Below are positions 21,701 through 26,208 of a stretch of DNA of 26,208 nt, one piece after another. The stretch's first letter is position 1. Each line of letters starts with the position of its first letter. Made by a program: the position numbers and the translations under genes. Origin of the DNA: CAKSFT01 sp045544615. Lineage in GTDB: Bacteria > Bacillota > Clostridia > UBA1381. The notes under the pieces are model-generated. The model had not been told where the DNA came from. It did no database searches and was given only the letters and a program-made list of their open reading frames with translations. The stretch is taken from contig JAZPZI010000023.1 of the NCBI GenBank assembly GCA_045544615.1, positions 1 to 26,208 on the forward strand. The letters run 5' to 3'.

Positions 21701-22405
21701 TCAGAAGGCTTTGCAGAGGAGGTTGAGGCTTTCGAAGAAGAAAGCAGAAGTATCGACCTCGACAAGCTTTTGAAATATCAGTACCCCTATGACGGGTCTG
21801 CCGATATACCGTCAAAGGTTTCGGTTTCCGAGTTGAAGGGCAAAAAAGGTGTAACGGCGCTTGTGCCTTTGCCTGATTTTATGAAGGCAGATACCGAGGT
21901 AAAGGGCGCTGCGCGTGGAACGGTTATCCATTATATAATGCAGACTATACCTTTTGCCGATGTGATGGACAAGGCGTATGTTGATGAGTTCATACACTCG
22001 CTCGTTGATGCAGGAGAGTTGACTCCGGAAGAAGCCTATGCGGTCAATGCAGAAATTATAGTAAGGTTTTATGAAAGCGAGCTTGCAACGAGAATGAGAA
22101 ACAGCAAAAAACTCTTCCGTGAGCAGGTATTTGAGACTGCAATTTCTGCAAAGATGGTTGACGAGTCTTTCCCCGAGGATGAGGAGGTAATCCTGCAGGG
22201 TATAATCGACTGCTATTTCGAGGAGGACGACGGAATAGTTCTGGTTGATTACAAGTCGGATTATTATGAGGATATATCGGAAATAAAGGAAAAATATACA
22301 ATTCAGCTTGAACTTTATGCTGACTCTATAGAGAAAATTACAAAAAAGAAAGTAAAAAACAAATATTTGTATTTATTTTTTACCGATACTGTGTTAGAAT
22401 TATAA
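18743..22405 (+). CDS. addA: AddA helicase/nuclease subunit
   Basis: 1,220 residues, the usual AddA length. A UvrD-type superfamily 1 helicase opens with the Q motif region WTPEQEQAI and Walker A AAAGSGKT (33-40). It continues with TFTNAAAAEMQERI (motif Ia), LMDEYQDTN (Walker B), GDMKQSIYRFR (motif III), MTIHASKGLEFPVVF (motif V) and LYVALTRAKEKL (motif VI). The C-terminal nuclease domain has GIIDCYF and VLVDYKSD (Asp1169, Lys1171). All expected catalytic motifs are present. It is coupled to addB and followed after 15 bases by a small membrane-protein gene. Confidence 0.95.
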   Translation: MSKRNWTPEQEQAIFAKWINDEKTKRGNILVNAAAGSGKTAVLVERIIKKLMPDDDSEPISIDKLLVVTFTNAAAAEMQERIAAALGECLQKAIVDHDYKKQKFIKRQISLLPFSDITTIDAFCLKAVRNHFHLLNIDPDFTIMDSGELELLKADAMEELFEQLYEEKNEGFFELLSSYTDGRDDAAVAEKIKQIYNFTRAFPDPKAWLFKKAESFSEDNLDFWLSSASEQSDIYIRKALEKLTEAMEVMIGQVEDEFDGIEDAMEQMPPLAENPLYLAWGTYYTAVHTEYLRMKKALVADWDERFLLLSEPYITLNQKALFVDKAYQVTDKDQKEQVKELRTHAKDYALLAKQEMGMERENVSEVLSGTLYPIAKALVEITNRFDEIYSEMKLKKNTVEFSDLEHSALRLFSEFPDVQREYKNKYEEILMDEYQDTNRLQEEIFKKISTGDNIFMVGDMKQSIYRFRSSDPSIFKEKSDSYKKDEHAENRKIVLSKNFRSRKEVLDSINDIFGLIMTEKAGGIDYDDDQRLNVGDESYEQRNTEYRSEFIVIEEKWCSSELIIDKVTLEARAIAGRIQKLREEGFLVRDRELVQVRDPDTGSVKKEMQTVYRELKNKDITILMSSYKGVADIYVDELAKAGIACYAKNDGYFERNEVKLVMALLKIIENPYQDIPLLGVLRSPIGGFSDDDLVNIRLSKDGYIFSAMRELVKKLDSGELSDEETTESAKKTKEFINKLTRWRDYARYMPSDKLLWTLYEETEIYGFVGALYGREEAQANLRLLFERAKKYENSGYKGLFNFVRYVGLLKKKSEDLATAQMVTENHDVVRIMTIHASKGLEFPVVFMAGAGKGFNMRDTSGNVILHKDWGFGLDYVDYERGIKLPTVSKKVVSAAICRESIAEEIRKLYVALTRAKEKLIVTATVSGRNKKDEGGIGAKIDAWQEMDEMSDSDILACRCFADWIGPAALHNPHNWKVSAVEYGAELSEGFAEEVEAFEEESRSIDLDKLLKYQYPYDGSADIPSKVSVSELKGKKGVTALVPLPDFMKADTEVKGAARGTVIHYIMQTIPFADVMDKAYVDEFIHSLVDAGELTPEEAYAVNAEIIVRFYESELATRMRNSKKLFREQVFETAISAKMVDESFPEDEEVILQGIIDCYFEEDDGIVLVDYKSDYYEDISEIKEKYTIQLELYADSIEKITKKKVKNKYLYLFFTDTVLEL

Positions 22406-22420
22406 TCGGAGGGTGGTATT

Positions 22421-22891
22421 ATGTCAGATAATATTGATATAGAAAAGGAAAATATTCCTGCTGATGATGAAGTTAAAAAGCACAGACACAGACATCACAG
22501 CTCGCATCACGGCTCACACCATTCGGACAAAATGAGCAGAAGATACGAAGACAGCCAGCAGAAGGTGGTAAAGGATACATTCAGGAAGGTAAGAAGAGAA
22601 AAGGTATACAAGCCGATTTTCAGAGCACTTCTTGGTGTGATCATCCTGGTTATTCTTATTCTGTTTGTCTGGTCGGTGATAAATCCGCCGCAGGAAATAG
22701 CAGAGACCAAAACGAATCCTGAAACGGTATCGGACAATGTAGCGTTGAAGGTTGAGGTTGCAGAGCTCAAGGCAGAAATTGAGGCACTCGATGAAAGAAT
22801 CCAGGGCTATGAGCAAAAAATTGCAGAGCTCGAAGGCAAACTTGCTGCAATGGAAAACAATTCTGTATCAGCAGAAGAGGTTGCTGAATAA
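22421..22891 (+). CDS. His-rich single-pass membrane protein with coiled coil
   Basis: 156 residues, family not recognised. An acidic N-terminus is followed by a cluster of ten histidines mixed with Ser, Arg and Lys (about residues 20-36). Next come a basic juxtamembrane stretch, one transmembrane helix (about 68-88, ALLGVIILVILILFVW), and a C-terminal coiled coil (about 108-148) with a leucine/isoleucine heptad. Basic residues before the helix suggest the His-rich part is cytoplasmic and the coiled coil outside. It has GGAGGGTGG upstream and follows addA by 15 bases, so it is likely in the addBA operon, but no functional link is evident. Confidence 0.75.
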   Translation: MSDNIDIEKENIPADDEVKKHRHRHHSSHHGSHHSDKMSRRYEDSQQKVVKDTFRKVRREKVYKPIFRALLGVIILVILILFVWSVINPPQEIAETKTNPETVSDNVALKVEVAELKAEIEALDERIQGYEQKIAELEGKLAAMENNSVSAEEVAE

Positions 22892-22902
22892 GCATAAAAT
22901 AT

Positions 22903-22929
22903 CCGGTGGGGAAAATTTTTCCCTGCCGG
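22903..22929 (+). terminator. Weak terminator-like hairpin after the addBA operon
   Basis: CCGGTGGGGAAAA (22903-22915) can pair with TTTTCCCTGCCGG (22917-22929) with two G-T wobbles. No clean T tract follows, so termination may be partial. Confidence 0.4.
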
Positions 22930-22950
22930 AGAAAAATTTTAAAAAAATGC

Positions 22951-22979
22951 TTGACTTATTAGTATGATGATGTTATAAT
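22951..22979 (+). promoter_or_regulatory. Sigma-A promoter of rpmG-secE-nusG
   Basis: TTGACT (22951-22956), a 17-base spacer, then TATAAT (22974-22979). The 91-base leader before rpmG contains AAGGGTGACTTCTTT and a GGAGGTG ribosome binding site. Confidence 0.9.
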
Positions 22980-23070
22980 AGTTCCCAGAAGGGTGACTTC
23001 TTTTTTTTGTGTTGCAAAAAAATGGGTCATCAAACAGATTTGATATGTATTAAAACGGAGGTGTCAAAAG

Positions 23071-23220
23071 ATGAGAGTAAAGATTACATTGGCTTGCTCA
23101 GAGTGCAAACAGAGAAACTATAACACAATGAAGAACAAGAAGAACGATCCAGACAGATTGGAAATGAACAAGTACTGCAGATTCTGCAGAAAGCACACAA
23201 TGCACAAGGAAACCAAATAA
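23071..23220 (+). CDS. rpmG: 50S ribosomal protein L33
   Basis: 49 residues: it begins RVKITLACSECKQRNYNT and ends with CRFCRKHTMHKETK. Both CxxC pairs of the zinc-containing form are present (CSEC, CRFC). Large-subunit protein near the E site. ATG 23071 has CGGAGGTG upstream. It stands directly before secE, the common Firmicute order; no tRNA-Trp gene lies between them here. Confidence 0.97.
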   Translation: MRVKITLACSECKQRNYNTMKNKKNDPDRLEMNKYCRFCRKHTMHKETK

Positions 23221-23239
23221 TTTATAAGGAGTATTTAAA

Positions 23240-23455
23240 ATGGCTGAAAAGAATGTTCCCGCTAAAAAGGGCGGAATAATCAGATTCTTCAAAGAAACCA
23301 AAGCTGAACTCAAAAAGGTAACATGGCCAAGCAAGAAGCAGTTGATTCATAACACCTTTGTAATTTTGGTTTTTATCGCTATCGTATGCGTAATTCTTGC
23401 AGTTTTAGACTTTGGATTCCGCGGTTTGTTTAGCTTGCTTACAAATTCACTTTGA
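23240..23455 (+). CDS. secE: Preprotein translocase subunit SecE
   Basis: 71 residues, the short single-helix Gram-positive form. The amphipathic segment FFKETKAELKKVTWPSKKQL (the SecE signature with KKVTWPS) is followed by one transmembrane helix (about 40-60). It clamps SecY in the SecYEG channel. It lies between rpmG (19 bases upstream) and nusG (22 bases downstream), with AAGGAG before the ATG. Confidence 0.97.
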   Translation: MAEKNVPAKKGGIIRFFKETKAELKKVTWPSKKQLIHNTFVILVFIAIVCVILAVLDFGFRGLFSLLTNSL

Positions 23456-23477
23456 TTTATAAAGAAGGGGAGTTTTT

Positions 23478-24002
23478 ATGGCTGAAATGGCAAAATGGTA
23501 TGTTGTTCATACATACTCCGGCTACGAAAACAAAGTGAAGGCTAATATCGAAAAATCGGTAGAAAATCGTGGCATCAGCGATTTGATTCAGGCAGTTGAA
23601 GTACCGCTTGAGGATGTCGTTGAGGAAAAGAACGGAGTAGAAAAGATAGTAAAGCGTAAGGTTTTCCCCGGCTATGTGGTTATCAAAATGGTAATGAACG
23701 ATGAAACATGGTTCATCGTAAGAAATACCCGTGGCGTTACAGGATTTGTAGGCCCCGGCTCAAAGCCAGTTCCTCTTTCTGATGAAGAAGTGGAAAAGAT
23801 GGGTGTTGAAAAAGTCCGCATGGCTGATATGGATGTCAGTGTGGGAGATCACGTTAGCATTAAATCCGGTCCGCTTGAAGGATTTTCGGGTACTGTTGAG
23901 AGCGTGGATGTCGGAGCAAGAAAGGTATTTGTCAAGGCATCTATGTTCGGTAAGGAAACAAGGGTTGAGGTTAACTACAACCAGATTTCCAAATTATTAT
24001 AA
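23478..24002 (+). CDS. nusG: Transcription termination/antitermination factor NusG
   Basis: 174 residues. The N-terminal NGN domain begins KWYVVHTYSGYENKVKANIE and includes KVFPGYVVIKM and the end of NGN at FVGPGSKPVPL. The C-terminal KOW domain has VGDHVSIKSGPLEGFSGTV and closes EVNYNQISKLL. It binds RNA polymerase and modulates pausing and termination. AAGGGGAG precedes ATG 23478. Confidence 0.97.
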   Translation: MAEMAKWYVVHTYSGYENKVKANIEKSVENRGISDLIQAVEVPLEDVVEEKNGVEKIVKRKVFPGYVVIKMVMNDETWFIVRNTRGVTGFVGPGSKPVPLSDEEVEKMGVEKVRMADMDVSVGDHVSIKSGPLEGFSGTVESVDVGARKVFVKASMFGKETRVEVNYNQISKLL

Positions 24003-24040
24003 GATATAAACTAAAATGTTTATATATATCCCTCTGGTGA

Positions 24041-24076
24041 CAGTGGGAGGACCGAAAAGGTCCGCTAATTACCACA
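24041..24076 (+). promoter_or_regulatory. Ribosomal protein L1 binding site, rplK leader
   Basis: CAGTGGGA, a small hairpin GGACC-GAAAA-GGTCC (24049-24063), then TAATTACCACA. GTGG pairs with CCAC, leaving the internal GA-rich bulge of the L1 target that mimics the 23S rRNA site. It lies 42 bases before rplK. Its 3' part (CCGCT, 24062-24066) could alternatively pair with AGCGG (24077-24081). Confidence 0.7.
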
Positions 24077-24117
24077 AGCGGAAGTTTATCCGCAAATTTT
24101 AAGGAGGTGGCCATATT

Positions 24118-24543
24118 ATGGCACAGAAAGTCGCAGGTTACATCAAATTACAAATTCCGGCCGGCAAAGCAACACCGGCACCACCGGTAGGTCCGGCATT
24201 GGGTCAGCATGGTGTTAATATCATGCAGTTTACCAAGGAATTTAACGAAAAAACAGCAAAAGATGCTGGTCTTATCATTCCTGTAGTAATTACAGTTTAT
24301 GCAGACCGTACATTCTCTTTTGTTACAAAGACACCACCAGCTGCAGTATTGCTCAAAAAGGCATGTAAGATCAACAGCGGTTCAGGTGTTCCTAACAAAA
24401 CAAAGGTAGCTACAATCAGCAAGGCTGATGTTCAGGCTATCGCTGAGCAGAAGATGCCTGACTTGAATGCTGCAAGCATTGAAGCTGCAATGAGCATGAT
24501 TGCAGGTACTGCAAGAAGTATGGGTATAGTTGTAGAAGACTAA
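24118..24543 (+). CDS. rplK: 50S ribosomal protein L11
   Basis: 141 residues, standard length. The N-terminal domain has KLQIPAGKATPAPPVGPALG and QHGVNIMQFTKEFN; the C-terminal RNA-binding domain has TPPAAVLLKKA and GTARSMGI. It forms the GTPase-associated centre with 23S rRNA helices 43-44. AAGGAGGTGG precedes the ATG. L1-type sites flank it on both sides. Confidence 0.98.
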   Translation: MAQKVAGYIKLQIPAGKATPAPPVGPALGQHGVNIMQFTKEFNEKTAKDAGLIIPVVITVYADRTFSFVTKTPPAAVLLKKACKINSGSGVPNKTKVATISKADVQAIAEQKMPDLNAASIEAAMSMIAGTARSMGIVVED

Positions 24544-24562
24544 TCTATAACAGCAATGAATT

Positions 24563-24595
24563 CAGTGGGAGAGGTAAAAAACCTTGATTGACCAC
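24563..24595 (+). promoter_or_regulatory. Second L1 binding site, between rplK and rplA
   Basis: CAGTGGGAG, the hairpin AGGT-AAAA-ACCT (24572-24583), then TGATTGACCACA. It has the same architecture as 24041-24076, with a different hairpin sequence but the same single-stranded bases. It ends three bases before the rplA ribosome binding site (AGGAGG), so bound L1 could block rplA translation directly. Confidence 0.75.
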
Positions 24596-24611
24596 ATAAG
24601 GAGGAAAAATT

Positions 24612-25307
24612 ATGTTTAGAGGAAAAAAGTATCAGGAAAGCGTAAAGCTTATTGATAAATCAAAGCAGTACGACGCTGCAGAAGCTCTTGATTTGGCTGT
24701 TAAGACTGCAAAGGCTAAGTTTGATGAGACAGTTGAAATTCACGTTAAGTTGGGTGTTGACTCAAGACACGCTGACCAGCAGGTAAGAGGCGCTATCGTA
24801 TTACCTCACGGAACAGGTAAGACCGCTAAGGTTTTGGTTTTCGCTAAGGGTGAAAAGGCTGAAGAAGCTCAGAACGCAGGCGCTGATTATGTTGGTGAAA
24901 TGGAATTGGTTACAAAGATTCAGTCAGAAAACTGGTTCGACTTCGATGTTGTTGTTGCAACACCGGATATGATGGGTCTTGTTGGTCGTTTGGGTAAGGT
25001 TTTGGGCCCTAAGGGCTTGATGCCATCACCAAAGGCTGGCACAGTAACAATGGACGTTGCTAAGGCAGTTGCTGAAATCAAGTCAGGTAAGATTGAATAC
25101 AGATTGGACAAGACAAACATCATCCACTGCCCAATCGGTAAGGTATCATTCGGTGCTGAAAAGCTTACAGAAAACTTTAACGCTTTGATGGGCGCTATCG
25201 TTAAGGCTAAGCCATCAGCTGCAAAGGGTCAGTACTTGAAGAGCGTAGTTGTTGGCTCAACAATGGGACCTGGAATAAAGATTAACAGCGCTAAAATCTC
25301 AGGCTGA
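24612..25307 (+). CDS. rplA: 50S ribosomal protein L1
   Basis: 231 residues, standard. Motifs are KFDETVEIHVKLGVDSRHADQ, VRGAIVLPHGTGK, GRLGKVLGPKGLMPSPKAGT and the C-terminal VVGSTMGPGIKIN. It builds the L1 stalk and, as in most bacteria, probably represses its own operon through the two sites at 24041 and 24563. It is followed by a separate promoter and the L10 leader. Confidence 0.98.
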   Translation: MFRGKKYQESVKLIDKSKQYDAAEALDLAVKTAKAKFDETVEIHVKLGVDSRHADQQVRGAIVLPHGTGKTAKVLVFAKGEKAEEAQNAGADYVGEMELVTKIQSENWFDFDVVVATPDMMGLVGRLGKVLGPKGLMPSPKAGTVTMDVAKAVAEIKSGKIEYRLDKTNIIHCPIGKVSFGAEKLTENFNALMGAIVKAKPSAAKGQYLKSVVVGSTMGPGIKINSAKISG

Positions 25308-25326
25308 TAATTTTTATAAAAAACTA

Positions 25327-25356
25327 TTGACAACTGAATATTACTTATGGTATAAT
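25327..25356 (+). promoter_or_regulatory. Sigma-A promoter of rplJ
   Basis: TTGACA (25327-25332), an 18-base spacer, then TATAAT (25351-25356) with TGG extending the -10. Confidence 0.9.
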
Positions 25357-25373
25357 CCATATGTTAATATGAT

Positions 25374-25473
25374 CCGTAGACAGCAGGCACAAAGGTAAGC
25401 CCTGCCGAGGTGTTATTTAGTATGATACTAATTGGCTCTTTGCGTGTCTACGGCAAAGAGCCTTCATTTTTTT
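25374..25473 (+). promoter_or_regulatory. Ribosomal protein L10 leader with transcription attenuator
   Basis: Terminator GGCTCTTTGC (25434-25443) / GCAAAGAGCC (25453-25462), then TTCA and T7. CCGTAGACA (25374-25382) is complementary to TGTCTACGG (25445-25453), which lies in the terminator loop and its 3' base, so the two folds are mutually exclusive. The intervening part (GCAGG...CCTGC) is the expected L10-binding region. It matches the known Firmicute L10 leader design controlling rplJ-rplL. Confidence 0.85.
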
Positions 25474-25508
25474 GGAGGCATACATTCTAACAGGAGGTGA
25501 AATGTTAA

Positions 25509-26208
25509 ATGCCAAGTGAGAAAATCTTAGAAGCGAAGAAAGCACAGGTTGCTGAAATCATCGAAGCTTTGAAGGGTGCTACTACAGGTGTGTTGGTAGA
25601 CTACAGAGGTCTTACTGTTGAAGAAGACACAAAGCTCAGAAACGATTTGAGAGCAGCTGGTGTTAAGTATTTCGTTGTAAAGAACACATTACTTCGTTTA
25701 GCAGCAAAGGAAATCGGTCTTGATGATTTGGATGAAATCCTTCACGGACCTACAGCTCTTGCAATTTCAGAAGATGCCGTTGCACCAGCAAAGGTTATTT
25801 CAGATTTTGCAAAGGAAAATGAGAAGTTTGAAATCAAATCAGGCTTCATGGATGGCAAAGTATTGTCAATTGACGAGATCACAAAGCTTGCAAAGACACC
25901 AAACAAGGAAACATTGATTGCAAAGATGATGGGAAGCTTGAATTCTCCTATCTCTGGTTTGGCAAGATTGCTTAGCACAATCGCTGAAGGCGGCGTAGAA
26001 ATTGCTGATCTTATCGCAAAGAAGGCAGGCGAAGCTGCACCGGCAGAGGAAGCTCCAGTAGAAGAAGCTCCTGTTGCTGAGGAAGCTGCACCTGTAGAAG
26101 AAGCACCTGCAGCAGAAGTTGCAGAGGCACCGGTAGCTGAAGAAGCTCCTGCTGAAGAAGCAGCAGCTCCTGCAGAAGAAGCTACAGAAGAAGCACCTGT
26201 TGAAGAAT
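25509..26208 (+). CDS. rplJ: 50S ribosomal protein L10, with long acidic Ala/Glu/Pro tail (cut by window end)
   Basis: 233 residues seen, with no stop before the window ends. Residues 1 to about 173 are ordinary L10: EKILEAKKAQVAEIIEALK, GVLVDYRGLTVEEDTKLR, GVKYFVVKNTLLRLA, and the C-terminal helix (about 150-172, ISGLARLLSTIAEGGVEIAD) that binds L7/L12 dimers. From about 174 onward the sequence is only A, E, P, V and T in AAPVEEAP-type units for at least 60 residues, where typical L10 proteins end. ATG 25509 is used; AGGAGG at 25492 is 11 bases upstream, and an ATG at 25502 stops after five codons. Confidence 0.95.
   Translation, partial: MPSEKILEAKKAQVAEIIEALKGATTGVLVDYRGLTVEEDTKLRNDLRAAGVKYFVVKNTLLRLAAKEIGLDDLDEILHGPTALAISEDAVAPAKVISDFAKENEKFEIKSGFMDGKVLSIDEITKLAKTPNKETLIAKMMGSLNSPISGLARLLSTIAEGGVEIADLIAKKAGEAAPAEEAPVEEAPVAEEAAPVEEAPAAEVAEAPVAEEAPAEEAAAPAEEATEEAPVEE

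Noticed and set aside
22892..23070. tRNA gene near secE
   Set aside because: No cloverleaf or CCA end was found; the region is a weak hairpin, a promoter and the rpmG leader.

Overview
The window looks like a chromosomal segment of an anaerobic, spore-forming Clostridia-type Firmicute, possibly an Oscillospiraceae/Eubacteriales relative. The evidence is AddAB instead of RecBCD, the order rpmG-secE-nusG-rplK-rplA-rplJ, the dipicolinate synthase genes dpaA/dpaB, a KtrAB potassium system, AGGAGG ribosome binding sites, and a Gram-positive LexA box. No rRNA, tRNA or CRISPR array was seen. Taxonomy is inferred from gene content only.

Layout. 1-410: intergenic DNA with a repeat and two terminators. 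483-2488 (+): ktrB-ktrA. 2515-4270 (-): a DMT-family permease followed by a metallo-beta-lactamase-fold hydrolase. 4441-5448 (-): a cassette flanked by 19-bp direct repeats. It holds a perfect sigma-A promoter overlapped by a LexA box, a broken MuF-domain/barnase toxin gene and a barstar immunity gene. 5461-11860 (-): the dipicolinate synthase operon dpaA-dpaB, in which dpaA is cut in two by a 4,973-bp element (about 6181-11153). The element carries a serine recombinase, an array of small hairpins, two AT-rich unknown genes and a large Tet(M)-like translational GTPase fused to a YacP/Rae1-type NYN ribonuclease domain. 12000-14190 (+): a four-gene phage-tail-like operon with its own promoter and a structured leader. 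14219-14959 (-): a degenerate M14 carboxypeptidase homologue. 15288-22891 (+): addB-addA and a His-rich membrane protein. 22951-26208 (+): rpmG, secE, nusG, rplK, rplA and the start of rplJ, with two L1-type operators and an L10 leader attenuator.

Most important observation: the two dpaA pieces lie in the same orientation on either side of the element, share the 6-bp sequence AAATCC at the junctions, and rejoin exactly in frame there to give a normal DpaA of 280 residues. This is the architecture of sporulation intervening elements such as the skin element in sigK: a recombinase gene at one end of an insertion in a gene needed only in the terminally differentiated mother cell. Whether it still excises is uncertain, because the recombinase lacks the usual C-terminal region. 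A second unusual point is the GTPase-ribonuclease fusion inside the element. A third is the damage-inducible barnase/barstar cassette immediately downstream of dpaB.
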